In this document: positions 47,530 to 56,251 of the stretch, piece by piece
Layout of the letters: every line of letters starts with the position of its first letter
How positions within the stretch are numbered: position 1 is the first letter of the stretch
From: Pseudomonas sp. St316
GTDB lineage: Bacteria; Pseudomonadota; Gammaproteobacteria; Pseudomonadales; Pseudomonadaceae
Direction: 5' to 3'
Length of the DNA: 64,000 nt
Assembly (NCBI RefSeq): GCF_018325905.1
Contig: NZ_AP021901.1
Location: forward strand, 4,650,001 to 4,714,000
Position numbers and translations under genes: made by a program
Notes under the pieces: generated by a model
What the model saw: the letters and a program-made list of their open reading frames with translations, nothing else
The model's database searches: none
Told to the model about the DNA's origin: nothing

Positions 47530-48799
47530 GCAGGCTCCGCAAGGTTTCGTCCGGTTCACAACACTCGCCCGTCGGCTGGCGCAACCACTGGCTCAGGGCT
47601 TCGCGCCGTTGCATGGCGTGGTCATTGGCCGCGTCCGCGCCCGGGCTGTACTCGCCCATGTCGAGAAAAACCTGCAGTTGCTCAAGACGCGCCAGGATTT
47701 CCCGGGTCGACGCCGCCAGTTGCTGCACCTGTGGCGTGGTGACTTGCGTCGCCACGCGACTGACGCTGCGCAGTACATCGATGGCCGGGTAGTGCCCCTT
47801 GGCCGCCAGGGCACGGCTGAGGTAGACATGGCCATCGAGGATGGAACGAATCTCCTCGGCGATCGGATCCGGCTCGTCATCGCTTTCCAACAACACCGTG
47901 TACCAGGCGGTGATGCTGCCGCTCGCCGTCACACCAGGTCGTTCCAGCAAGCGCGGCAAGGCATCGAACACCGAGGCCGGATAGCCGCGCCGCGCCGGCG
48001 CTTCACCGGCGGCCAAGGCCAGGTCGCGACGCGCGCGGGCATAGCGGGTCAACGAGTCCAGCAGCAACACCACACGCTTGCCCCGGTCGCGAAAATACTC
48101 AGCGATGGCCGTGGCTTGCAGCGCCGAGTTGCAGCGGTCCACCGAGGAAAAATCCGAAGTGGCATACACCACCACGCACCGGGCGCACTTGGGCGACTGG
48201 CGCAGATGTTCGATGAACTCGGTCACTTCACGCCCGCGCTCACCAATCAAGCCGATCACAAAGACATCCGCCTCCGTGTGCTCGATCAGCATGTTGATCA
48301 AAGTGGTCTTGCCGGAACCGGCGGCGGCGAAAATGCCGATGCGCTGGCCGACACCACAGGTCAGCAAGCCATCGATGACCCGAATGCCGGTACGCAAGGG
48401 TTCCACCACCGGGCGCCGCTGCTGGTACGACGGCGGGTCGGCGTCCACCGGACGGTCGTGTTGCGCCACCGCCGACGACGGGGCCAGGCGCTCGACAATC
48501 GTACCCTGGGGATCTACGACGCTGCCGAGCAAGGCCTCACTGCAGGTCAATTGCAGCGTCGCGCCCGTGGGCACGATCATCGATTCCCGGGACAAGCCTT
48601 TTGCATCGCCCAGCAAACTGAGCAGGACCGCGCCGGGTTTGAAGCCGATGACCTGCGCCCGCGCCGTCACCTCGGGCGAGCGCCAATGCCGGCGCACGTC
48701 ACAGACTTCGCCGATCACCACCTCGTTCAGTGCCGCTTCGATCAGGGGCCCGCTCAAACGCAAGGGATGGGCAGCGTGCCGTTCCAGCCGCAGCTTCAT
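47513..48799 (-). CDS. invC: T3SS ATPase InvC/SpaL (SctN)
   Basis: Hexameric ATPase that strips chaperones and unfolds substrates. The 428-residue product starts [15 protein letters not shown] and contains Walker [11 protein letters not shown] near residue 160, [11 protein letters not shown] near 185, Walker [21 protein letters not shown] near residue 240, and the [18 protein letters not shown] segment typical of type III ATPases. The longer frame to 48931 lies over invB. It overlaps invB by 4 bp (ATGA). Confidence 0.97.
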   Translation of the reverse strand: MKLRLERHAAHPLRLSGPLIEAALNEVVIGEVCDVRRHWRSPEVTARAQVIGFKPGAVLLSLLGDAKGLSRESMIVPTGATLQLTCSEALLGSVVDPQGTIVERLAPSSAVAQHDRPVDADPPSYQQRRPVVEPLRTGIRVIDGLLTCGVGQRIGIFAAAGSGKTTLINMLIEHTEADVFVIGLIGERGREVTEFIEHLRQSPKCARCVVVYATSDFSSVDRCNSALQATAIAEYFRDRGKRVVLLLDSLTRYARARRDLALAAGEAPARRGYPASVFDALPRLLERPGVTASGSITAWYTVLLESDDEPDPIAEEIRSILDGHVYLSRALAAKGHYPAIDVLRSVSRVATQVTTPQVQQLAASTREILARLEQLQVFLDMGEYSPGADAANDHAMQRREALSQWLRQPTGECCEPDETLRSLHEVIA

Positions 48800-49203
48800 T
48801 GACGCAGAATTTCCAGCAGCGTTTCCACTGCCTGCACAAAGCGATCCAGTGCCTGGGCGAAATGCTCGGCATCGCTCAAGGCCAGCGCATTGGCCATCAA
48901 GCGCAACTCCAGTCGCCCCTCGATTTCGCACAGGTGCAATTGCCCGGTGCGGGAAAAAGCGTTGCCTTCGAGCAAAAACCGCATCAGGTCAAAAGCGCAA
49001 TATTTGAATGTCTGCGGGGTCGCTTCGGTGACCATCGCCCAAATCCACACGTCGCCTTCTACGACCGCCACGCTGATATCGGGCAGCTTCATCATCTGCA
49101 TTTCTATCGTGCTGTGGTTGTCGAAGTGGCCTATTTGGCTGTCCGCGCAACCACTGTGTCGCAGCGCTTGGCGTAGCAGGCCGGCGATATCCATCGGTAC
49201 CAT
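48796..49203 (-). CDS. invB: T3SS class IB chaperone InvB/SpaK
   Basis: Product of 135 residues, small and acidic, with the alpha/beta pattern of class I secretion chaperones ([38 protein letters not shown]). In Salmonella InvB serves several effectors (SipA, SopE and others), so its presence implies exported effectors here, though no SipA is encoded in the island. I chose the ATG at 49203 because GAGGA lies upstream; a second ATG at 49194 is possible. Confidence 0.82.
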   Translation of the reverse strand: MVPMDIAGLLRQALRHSGCADSQIGHFDNHSTIEMQMMKLPDISVAVVEGDVWIWAMVTEATPQTFKYCAFDLMRFLLEGNAFSRTGQLHLCEIEGRLELRLMANALALSDAEHFAQALDRFVQAVETLLEILRQ

Positions 49204-49216
49204 TTACAGGGTTTCC

Positions 49217-51268
49217 TCACAGGGTTTTGATGACATTGACCGAGACCGTCTCGCAGATTTCACCGAACGACATCACGTCCAGCTCTCGGAAGCGTCCCTC
49301 GATCAGTTTCTTGATGTAGCGCCGCACATCGACCGAACACAGCAGCACCATGTCCTTGTGGGCGATGTGCACGCTGTCCAGGCCGACGCCGAGACGGTCC
49401 ATCAGCTCTTCGGACTCGGCAGGTTCCAGGTTGAGGAAACTGCCGCCCGAGGTTTGCCGGATGCCTCGGCGCACCACGTCTTCGAACTCTGCTGACAGCA
49501 ACAGCACCCGCAGGTCGTTGCCCTGGGCAAACTTGTTGCTGATGTAGCGGGCCATCGCGCCGCGCACGTGTTCGACCAGCGCCAGCACGTCCTTTTCCCG
49601 GGAGGCCCAATGGGCGAGCGTTTCGAGGATGAGCTTCATGTTGCGCACGGAAATGCGCTCGCCGATCAGGCGCTGCAGCACTTCGGCGATCTTCTGCACC
49701 GTGACGTGGCGATAGACTTCCTTGAGCAGATCGGGGTAACGCGCTTCCATTTCATCGAGCAAGTGCTTGGTTTCCTGCACGCCGAAAAATTCCTGGATGT
49801 TGCGCGCCAGCAACGTGACCAGGCATCGATAGCACTCCTCATCCGCCGGGCGCAGGTGATGGCCGAGTTGCTGCACCCGCTCGCGGTCGGCAGCGCTGAC
49901 CCAGATGCCGCCCTGGCGATTGCTGTCGGTGCCACGCACCAGCGCGAAGCCCAGTGGCTCCAGCTCAGGGGAATAATCCAGCAGGCGCCAGTAATCGAAG
50001 TGGATGTCGAACTGCTCGGCGCGCACTTCATTGATTAGCACTGCCACTTGGTGGGCCGGCAGCGCCTCGCTGGCGCGTAGCTGCGGTTCGGGAATGCGCA
50101 GGCCGTAATCGACGAAAAACTGGCTGCGAAAGCGCGCGGCCCAACGATCCTTCTCCAGCGTTTGTAGGCGCGCGGAGGGCACCAGCAACATCAAGGCGAT
50201 GGTTTCGGTGGCAATGTTGTCGACGTCCTCCAGCAGCCCGGAATCGCTCGGCGGCGCGTCCTGCTCGGCGGGCGCGGCACGGCTTTGCGCTGGGCGGGCC
50301 TGAGACGAGGACCGGCGATAGCGCACGAACACCACCAGCCCCAGCACGCCGGCGATCGACAGGAAGGTCAACAGCGGAAAACCGGGCAGCAGCCCCACGC
50401 CGACCGCCAGCACGGCAGTGACACCCAGGACGAACGGGTTGCCCAGCATCTGCGCGAGCATGTTGCGCCCCAGGTTGCTGTCATCGCCGTTGACCCGGGT
50501 GACGATGAAACCGGCGCCGATGGCGATCAACAGCGCGGGGATCTGCGCCACCAGGCCATCGCCGATGGTCAACAGGGTGTAGGTCGACAGGGCCGTGGAC
50601 AGGTCCATGCCCAATTGCCCGACGCCGATGGCCATGCCGCCGATGAAGTTGACGAAAATAATGATGATGCCGGCGATGGCATCGCCCTTGATGAATTTCA
50701 TCGCCCCGTCGAACGAGCCGTACAGCTGGCTTTCGCGCTCCAGCACGCTGCGTTTTTCCCGGGCCTGGGCCGCGTCGATGGCACCGGCCTTGAGGTCGCC
50801 ATCGATACTCATCTGCTTGCCGGGCATGCCGTCCAGGGAGAAACGCGCCGCCACTTCGGCGACCCGTTCCGAACCTTTGGTGATGACGATGAACTGGACA
50901 ATGGTGACGATGGAGAAAATCACGAAGCCCACCACCAGGCTTTCACCGATCACAAAGTCACCGAACGAGGCGATGATCTCGCCGGCATCGGCCTGGCTGA
51001 GAATCAGTCGGCTGGTACTGATCGACAGCGCCAGGCGAAATAACGTCGTCAACAGCAACAACGCCGGGAACGTCGAATAGCTGAGGATGCGCTCGATGTA
51101 GAACGAGCCCATGAACACCAACAGCGAGATGACGATGTTCAGGCCGATGAGAAAATCCACCAACATCGTCGGCAGTGGGATGATCAGCATGGCGATGATC
51201 ATTACCATCAAGGTCAGGATCAGCAGTTCCGGGCGAGCGCCGACGTTGCGCAAAAACACATTGAGCAT
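49217..51268 (-). CDS. invA: T3SS export-gate protein InvA (SctV)
   Basis: Large export-gate component of the FHIPEP family, 683 residues (Salmonella InvA 685). The N-terminal half has about eight membrane segments (LLILTLMVMIIAMLIIPLP, FLIGLNIVISLLVFMGSFYI, AIAGIIIIFVNFIGGMAIG) with the conserved RFSLDGMPGKQMSIDGDL loop. The C-terminal half is the cytoplasmic nonameric ring domain. Fully open frame. Confidence 0.97.
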   Translation of the reverse strand: MLNVFLRNVGARPELLILTLMVMIIAMLIIPLPTMLVDFLIGLNIVISLLVFMGSFYIERILSYSTFPALLLLTTLFRLALSISTSRLILSQADAGEIIASFGDFVIGESLVVGFVIFSIVTIVQFIVITKGSERVAEVAARFSLDGMPGKQMSIDGDLKAGAIDAAQAREKRSVLERESQLYGSFDGAMKFIKGDAIAGIIIIFVNFIGGMAIGVGQLGMDLSTALSTYTLLTIGDGLVAQIPALLIAIGAGFIVTRVNGDDSNLGRNMLAQMLGNPFVLGVTAVLAVGVGLLPGFPLLTFLSIAGVLGLVVFVRYRRSSSQARPAQSRAAPAEQDAPPSDSGLLEDVDNIATETIALMLLVPSARLQTLEKDRWAARFRSQFFVDYGLRIPEPQLRASEALPAHQVAVLINEVRAEQFDIHFDYWRLLDYSPELEPLGFALVRGTDSNRQGGIWVSAADRERVQQLGHHLRPADEECYRCLVTLLARNIQEFFGVQETKHLLDEMEARYPDLLKEVYRHVTVQKIAEVLQRLIGERISVRNMKLILETLAHWASREKDVLALVEHVRGAMARYISNKFAQGNDLRVLLLSAEFEDVVRRGIRQTSGGSFLNLEPAESEELMDRLGVGLDSVHIAHKDMVLLCSVDVRRYIKKLIEGRFRELDVMSFGEICETVSVNVIKTL

Positions 51269-51291
51269 TCAGGCCTGGCTCCAGGACAACA

Positions 51292-52398
51292 TCATGGATG
51301 ACCGCCGGCGCGGCGCTGGTCGATGCACTCGTGGGCATAGGCCACGTCTGCCAGGCGGGTGAATTGTGTGGCCAGGCGCAACGGCGCTTGTTCATCGGCA
51401 AACAGTGGCGGCGGCAATCGCAGGCTGAGCCGGCGCAGGGTCTGCAGCAGCGCCGAACGCTCGCGGTGGGCACTGAGCAACACCCCCTCCCCCAGCACCC
51501 CGAGCAACAGTTGGTCGAGTTCATCGGGGTAGGCCAACACGCCGAACAGGAACACCAGCCAGTCGGCCTCATCAGGGTTGTGCCGGCAGATAAGTGCATC
51601 GCCGAGCAGCGCGCCAATGAACAGTTCATCGGCTGAGCGCAGGCGCTTGAGGTCGGTCACCCGGCTCAGCTGTTGGCCGAACTCGACGCGCGAGCAACTG
51701 GGGTCCTGGGCGCTGATATCGGTGAGCAGCGCCGCTTCGATGAAGGCCAGCACATTCATGCGCTGTGTCGGCCCGTACAGGGCAATCCAATCCTGGTAGC
51801 TACTGAGCGGGCCGTCGTCGGACTCGAGGAAGTCCCGGTAGGTCTCGCGCAGCAGGCCGGCCCTGACCGCCATGCTCTTGCCGAACAGCCTGGCCTTGAG
51901 CGCGACGTTGATCCCAGCGTTCATGCGCTTGGGAGAGCCTTGGGCAATCACCGTCTGCAAAAGCGTTTCGAGTCGCTGCCGTGTGCGCGTTTCCAATGTC
52001 CTTCGACGCAACAACGCCCGCAGCACCAGCGCCAGATCGCTGTCATCGGGGAACAGCTGTCGCGCCATTTGCAGCAGCCAGGCCACGGGTTTATCCGCCA
52101 ACCGCGCCAGGCTCAACACCTGCCGAGCCTTGGGCACGGTATCGTCCTCCAGCACCCGCTCGAAGGTGTCGCTCAGCCCCTCGGATTTTTGCTCAAACAA
52201 ACGCCGGCCACGAAATTGCGTCAGCGCCGCTGACAACTCGTCGCTGATCTGCACGAGGCGTTGCGCCACCGCCGCCGTGGCGCTGTCGTCCAGCCCTGCC
52301 TCGGCCTCCATTTGCGGCTGGGGGTGTTCGGCGGCCTTTTCGGCATTCAGGCGGGCCTGGGCCGCTCGACCGGCCAGGGAGATCGGCGGCAGGATCAT
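51292..52398 (-). CDS. invE: T3SS gatekeeper InvE (SctW)
   Basis: Cytoplasmic gatekeeper that enforces translocators before effectors. The 368-residue product is entirely helical without membrane segments and shows the HrpJ/InvE-type region (SDTFERVLEDDTVPKARQVL; LARLADKPVAWLLQMARQLF) and a TyeA-like C-terminus. It overlaps the invG stop by 4 bp, matching SPI-1 order invG-invE-invA. Size matches Salmonella InvE (372). Confidence 0.9.
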   Translation of the reverse strand: MILPPISLAGRAAQARLNAEKAAEHPQPQMEAEAGLDDSATAAVAQRLVQISDELSAALTQFRGRRLFEQKSEGLSDTFERVLEDDTVPKARQVLSLARLADKPVAWLLQMARQLFPDDSDLALVLRALLRRRTLETRTRQRLETLLQTVIAQGSPKRMNAGINVALKARLFGKSMAVRAGLLRETYRDFLESDDGPLSSYQDWIALYGPTQRMNVLAFIEAALLTDISAQDPSCSRVEFGQQLSRVTDLKRLRSADELFIGALLGDALICRHNPDEADWLVFLFGVLAYPDELDQLLLGVLGEGVLLSAHRERSALLQTLRRLSLRLPPPLFADEQAPLRLATQFTRLADVAYAHECIDQRRAGGHP

Positions 52399-54044
52399 GG
52401 CTCTGACAGTCGAAAATAGGAGCGGCGCAGGCGCTCATACTGCTCCGGGCTCAGCAACTGCGCGCCATGCTCGACGGCAGGTTCATAGCCGTCGCGAATC
52501 TCCTTGGGCTGGATCAGGAACACCCGCACCGTGTTGGCCGAGCGGTTCTGGCGATAGCTGAACAAGCGTCCGATCCACGGAATCGAACCCAACACCGGTA
52601 CGCGTCCGATTTGTTCGCCGTGGTCATCGCGGGTGAAGCCGCCCACCAGCAGGCTCTTGCCTTGGGGCACTCGTGCCACCGTACTGATGCGGGTACGGCC
52701 AACCGTCGGCAACGCGCCCTGGCGTTCGTCCTGCCCCGAGTCGACTTCGCTGCCGTCCTCTATATTGAGCGACATTTCGATCTCGTCCCCCTGGGCGAAA
52801 CGCGGCAGTACGCTCACCAGAGTGCCGTAGGTCACATGGTGCAGGTCGACACTGCGCTCGCCCACCAGCGGGGCATAAAACGTGCGGTTGTTGTCGAAGA
52901 TAGCCGGCACGTTCTCCTGGGTCAGGATGACCGGGCGCGAGACCACATTCGCTCGCTGGGTCCGTTCCATCGCCATGACCTGGGTCACGAACGACACGCC
53001 ATCGAGGGTGGTCGCCGAGCCGGCATTGAGCGATGCGCTGAAGGTGCCCCCCGACTTCACGGCGCCTTGCCAGTTGATGCCCAACTGATTGAGTTCATCC
53101 TTGTGCAGGTCGATGATCCACAACGACAACTCGACGTGCCGTTTCGGCGTATCCAGGGCATTGACCAGGTTTTCGATGAAACGTACCTGCTCCGGCAGCC
53201 CCTTGACCAACAGACTGTTGGTGTCTGGGTAAGCCACCACGCGAATGTTGCCGGCGGCCACCTCACGGGCAATGACCCGCGGCGCCGTCGGGTCTTGTTC
53301 CGAGGCGGTGCTCGCCAGGCCCTCCAGGGGAAACACCGGCATCGCTCCTCGCGCTCGCGGCCCGGGGGCTTGTGCCACCGACGGCTCGACCTCGTGCTTT
53401 TCGCCGCGCAACAATGCCTCGATCACCGTGGCCAACCCGGGAATGGTTACTTTGTCGTCGCGCAGTTCATATTGTCGGTCGTTGACGAAGGTGTTGCGCA
53501 CATGGATAACGCCGATCTGTTGCTTGCCGAGCAACAGTTCGGAGCGCTGGTTGTCCATCAACCCCGCCGCTTGCAGCACCAGGTCGACGTAGATGGGCGG
53601 CCCGGAGACGTGAAACGTGCGCAAGCCATCATTGCGCAGCGGATAGCGGGCATCATGCAGCCCGGACTGCTTGAGAAACCCCAGCAGCTTGGCCACGGTC
53701 AAGGTCTGCAACGAGGCCATGGCGCTTTTGATTTCCGAGGCGTCATACAGATAAATCGCCTGGCCATCGCTGTACCAGATCAGCCCCATCTGCGCGCTGA
53801 TGCGTTCAAAAGTCTGTTGCGGCGTGCGCAGATCGAACGTACCGCCAATCCGCTTGTTGGCCGCGGCCTTGCTGACAATGACCGGCTTGCCCAAAGAACC
53901 GGACAGTTCGCTGAAGAAGGTACGCGCGCTCTGTTCACGGGCTTCGAAGGTATAGACATCGGCCCGCGCGGCAACGGGTACAAGCAGCAACGCAGCGCTC
54001 ATGCAGACGGATAAAAAGGGCAGGAATATCCGTCGAAGGCTCAT
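52395..54044 (-). CDS. invG: T3SS outer-membrane secretin InvG (SctC)
   Basis: Outer-membrane ring-forming secretin. The 549-residue product starts MSLRRIFLPFLSVCMSAALL with a Sec signal peptide cleaved near ARA-DVYTF, then N0/N1/N3 periplasmic domains and the secretin core (DLHKDELNQLGINWQGAVKS, VSRPVILTQENVPAIFDN, PQGKSLLVGGFTRDD, GSIPWIGRLFSYR). The longer frame upstream overlaps invF. No pilotin gene (invH) accompanies it, which matters because Salmonella InvG needs InvH for outer-membrane assembly. Confidence 0.95.
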   Translation of the reverse strand: MSLRRIFLPFLSVCMSAALLLVPVAARADVYTFEAREQSARTFFSELSGSLGKPVIVSKAAANKRIGGTFDLRTPQQTFERISAQMGLIWYSDGQAIYLYDASEIKSAMASLQTLTVAKLLGFLKQSGLHDARYPLRNDGLRTFHVSGPPIYVDLVLQAAGLMDNQRSELLLGKQQIGVIHVRNTFVNDRQYELRDDKVTIPGLATVIEALLRGEKHEVEPSVAQAPGPRARGAMPVFPLEGLASTASEQDPTAPRVIAREVAAGNIRVVAYPDTNSLLVKGLPEQVRFIENLVNALDTPKRHVELSLWIIDLHKDELNQLGINWQGAVKSGGTFSASLNAGSATTLDGVSFVTQVMAMERTQRANVVSRPVILTQENVPAIFDNNRTFYAPLVGERSVDLHHVTYGTLVSVLPRFAQGDEIEMSLNIEDGSEVDSGQDERQGALPTVGRTRISTVARVPQGKSLLVGGFTRDDHGEQIGRVPVLGSIPWIGRLFSYRQNRSANTVRVFLIQPKEIRDGYEPAVEHGAQLLSPEQYERLRRSYFRLSEP

Positions 54045-54048
54045 CGGA

Positions 54049-54780
54049 TCAATGACCGCAAAGGTAGGTGATGTCGGCGAGATTACTGGGGGCAAAGCCC
54101 ACCAATTCGCGAACTTCCTTGGAGAAGTGCGAAGAAGAGGCAAAGCCGAACTCCAGTGCCACATCGGTCAGCGAGCCGTCCTGAAGACTCATGTTCAACA
54201 GCGCCTGGGCCGTGCGCCAGCCGCGCAGGGCCGGCTTGGCCGCACTGCCCAGGGCTTGTCGGCAGAGCCTGCGAAAATGCGAAACCGATACGCCATAACG
54301 CTGTGCCAGGGTATGCAGTTTTTCGCTGTGGGTGCCTTGCGCCAACAAAAACCGCACGAGCCCGTAGCTCTCGTGATGCCGCAACAGGGTGGCGACCGCG
54401 TGATAATCCGAGGTACCGCCCATCGCTTGCTCGATGTACCAGCGCTCGAGCCGCTCCCCGGATCGAACGATCTCATCCTCCACCGGCAACACCGCCCACG
54501 GCGCAACCTCCGTTCCTTGGCTGGCGAAGGCATCGCTCATGTCGAAAAAAGCCTGCAGCTTCACCAGCGGCGCGGCACAAACGGGCAATACATCCAGCTC
54601 GCCGCCCGTGAATGGCAGCGAATCGCGCAGCACGATCAACCCTTGCCAGCCGACCGGCAGGCAGCGATCGAGCCCAAGCCCTGCGGTGCCCAATCGAACC
54701 GGGCTTTGAGCGACACGCAGGTGCAGCACGCGCTCGCGCAGGTCAGGCCATGCCGTGGCGCGAATTGATGTGTTTTGCAC
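54049..54780 (-). CDS. invF: AraC-family T3SS activator InvF
   Basis: Product of 243 residues from a GTG at 54780, preceded by AAAGGAGAAGGCC. The open frame upstream (to 54936) runs into the divergent nasS leader and is not supported. The C-terminal AraC DNA-binding domain covers about residues 140-240, with two helix-turn-helices (LHTLAQRYGVSVSHFRRLCR and SLTDVALEFGFASSSHFSKE). In Salmonella InvF with SicA activates sic/sip genes. First gene of the colinear island; 4 bp from invG. Its promoter must sit back-to-back with the nasS sigma-54 promoter. Confidence 0.92.
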   Translation of the reverse strand: MQNTSIRATAWPDLRERVLHLRVAQSPVRLGTAGLGLDRCLPVGWQGLIVLRDSLPFTGGELDVLPVCAAPLVKLQAFFDMSDAFASQGTEVAPWAVLPVEDEIVRSGERLERWYIEQAMGGTSDYHAVATLLRHHESYGLVRFLLAQGTHSEKLHTLAQRYGVSVSHFRRLCRQALGSAAKPALRGWRTAQALLNMSLQDGSLTDVALEFGFASSSHFSKEVRELVGFAPSNLADITYLCGH

Positions 54781-54872
54781 GGCCTTCTCCTTTGCTACGT
54801 GGCGGTGGATGCAGCGACAGGATGAAAGGCCGGGCGCCTTGAATCTTGATGGAAAGGTGATGAGCAACCGCG

Positions 54873-54890
54873 CTGGCATATGCCTTGCAC
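54873..54890 (+). promoter_or_regulatory. Sigma-54 promoter of nasST
   Basis: CTGGCATATGCCTTGCAC fits the -24/-12 consensus: GG at 54875-54876 and GC at 54887-54888 with exactly 10 bases between. Transcription should start near 54900, so the transcript begins with the attenuator leader of nasS. Confidence 0.8.
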
Positions 54891-54910
54891 CATTACTGTT
54901 CATCGGCGCC

Positions 54911-54960
54911 CCTGCCAATGGCGGAATGAGTGCCACACTGTTTTTAGGGACAACGGCGTC
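54911..54960 (+). ncRNA. NasT (ANTAR)-type paired hairpin candidate, nasS leader
   Basis: Two short hairpins with six-base loops that have A at position 1 and G at position 4: loop AATGGC (54917-54922, CC/GG inner stem, weak) and loop AACGGC (54952-54957, GAC/GTC stem). Their spacing and position between promoter and terminator match ANTAR target RNA, but both stems are shorter than in the nasA leader. Confidence 0.5.
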
Positions 54961-55006
54961 GTCATCCGGCCTTGCTCTGGCAACCGTCCGGGTACGGCGC
55001 TTTTTT
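54956..55006 (+). terminator. Attenuator terminator in nasS leader
   Basis: GCGTCGTCATCCGG (54956-54969) pairs with CCGGGTACGGCGC (54988-55000) with one bulge and two GU pairs, followed by six T. It ends 19 bp before the nasS ATG, so it must be read through for expression. Its 5' arm overlaps the second hexaloop hairpin, making the two structures mutually exclusive. Confidence 0.8.
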
Positions 55007-55025
55007 ATGTAGAAGGTGATGCGCG

Positions 55026-56237
55026 ATGAATGAAGTTCCAGCCAATCCCCTGGCCTGGGTCAACGGCAGCGATGCCCCGGAAAAGAGCGCGATCAACCTT
55101 GGCTTCATGGCCTTGAGCGACTGCGCCCCGGTCGTCGTGGCCGCCACCCAGGGCTTCGCCCAGCCCTACGGCCTGACCCTGAACCTCAAGCGCCAGGCGT
55201 CCTGGGCCAACCTGCGGGACAAGCTGGTGAGCGGAGAAATCGATGCCGCCCACAGCCTGTACGGCCTGATCTATGCCGTGCACCTGGGCATTGGCGGCGT
55301 CGCGCCGACCGACATGGCGGTGCTGATGGGCCTGAACCAGAACGGCCAGAGCATCAACCTGTCCCATGGCCTCCAGGCCGAAGGCGTGACCAGTCCTGAA
55401 GCACTGGAACGGCACGTGCACCAAACTCGCCCGAAACTGACCTTCGCCCAGACCTTCCCCACCGGCACCCATGCCATGTGGCTGTATTACTGGCTCGCCG
55501 CCCAGGGCATCCATCCCTTGTCGGATGTCGACAGCGTGGTGGTGCCGCCGCCGCAAATGATTGCGCACTTGCAAGCCGGGCGTATCGACGGGTTTTGCGT
55601 CGGCGAGCCTTGGTGCGCCAGCGCGGTGAAGCAGAACCTCGGTTTCACCCTGGCGACCACCCAGACCATCTGGCCCGACCACCCGGAAAAAGTCCTGGGC
55701 TGCACCCGCGCGTTCGTCGAGCAAAACCCTAATACCGCCCGGGCCTTGGTCATGGCGATCCTCGAAGCCAGCCGATTCATCGAACAAAGCAACGAAAACC
55801 GTCGCAGCACCGCGCAATTGTTGAGCGCGCCCGAGTATCTCGATGCGCCGCTGGACTGCATCGAACCGCGCCTGCTGGGCATCTATGCCGACGGCTTGGG
55901 CAACAGCTGGCAGGACCCTCACGCGATGCGCTTTCATGGCAACGGCGAGGTGAACCTGCCGTACCTGTCCGACGGCATGTGGTTCATGACCCAGTTCCGG
56001 CGCTGGGGCCTGCTGCGCGAAGACCCGGATTACCTGGCCGTGGCGCAAGAAGTCCAGCAACTCAAGCTGTTCCGCGAAGCCTGCGCGGCACTGGACATCG
56101 CGTCCCCGCGCCAGGACATGCGCAGCAGCCAACTGATCGACGGCATCACCTGGGACGGCTCGGATCCGGCCGGGTATGCCAAGAGCTTCAAACTGCACGC
56201 CTTGAGCGATGCGGCTCCCCTTCTCGCCAGCCGCTGA
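55026..56237 (+). CDS. nasS: Nitrate sensor NasS
   Basis: Soluble nitrate/nitrite-binding protein related to NrtA/CmpA transport receptors. The 403-residue product lacks a signal peptide, so it acts in the cytoplasm as a sensor and not as a transport receptor. Motifs include LGFMALSDCAPVVVAATQGF near the N-terminus and the family's AHSLYGLIYAVHLGIGG and GEPWCASAV. In the NasS/NasT pair, NasS sequesters NasT until nitrate or nitrite binds. A GAAGG ribosome-binding site lies at 55011-55015. It precedes nasT by 14 bp. Confidence 0.93.
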   Translation: MNEVPANPLAWVNGSDAPEKSAINLGFMALSDCAPVVVAATQGFAQPYGLTLNLKRQASWANLRDKLVSGEIDAAHSLYGLIYAVHLGIGGVAPTDMAVLMGLNQNGQSINLSHGLQAEGVTSPEALERHVHQTRPKLTFAQTFPTGTHAMWLYYWLAAQGIHPLSDVDSVVVPPPQMIAHLQAGRIDGFCVGEPWCASAVKQNLGFTLATTQTIWPDHPEKVLGCTRAFVEQNPNTARALVMAILEASRFIEQSNENRRSTAQLLSAPEYLDAPLDCIEPRLLGIYADGLGNSWQDPHAMRFHGNGEVNLPYLSDGMWFMTQFRRWGLLREDPDYLAVAQEVQQLKLFREACAALDIASPRQDMRSSQLIDGITWDGSDPAGYAKSFKLHALSDAAPLLASR

Positions 56238-56251
56238 CAGGAGCCACGACC

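Larger units (their letters stand above)
28524..54780 (-). other. SPI-1 type (Inv/Mxi-Spa) type III secretion island
   Basis: A 26-kb block of 29 genes, all on the minus strand, bounded by pyrD and the nasST operon. It contains every core Sct component recognisable by order and motif: SctC, W, V, N, O, P, Q, R, S, T, U, D, F, I, J, K and L, plus translocators, one translocator chaperone, one class IB chaperone, a lytic transglycosylase and two regulators. In Salmonella the prg/org block runs opposite to inv/spa; here all are colinear. No integrase, tRNA or insertion sequence borders it. Confidence 0.92.

Noticed and set aside
54781..54936. N-terminal extension of InvF to an upstream ATG
   Set aside because: It would cover the nasS sigma-54 promoter and leader, and a GTG with a strong AAAGGAG signal at 54780 gives a family-length protein.
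55026..56237. Periplasmic nitrate ABC-transport binding protein
   Set aside because: No signal peptide or lipobox and no permease/ATPase genes follow; adjacency to nasT identifies the cytoplasmic sensor NasS.
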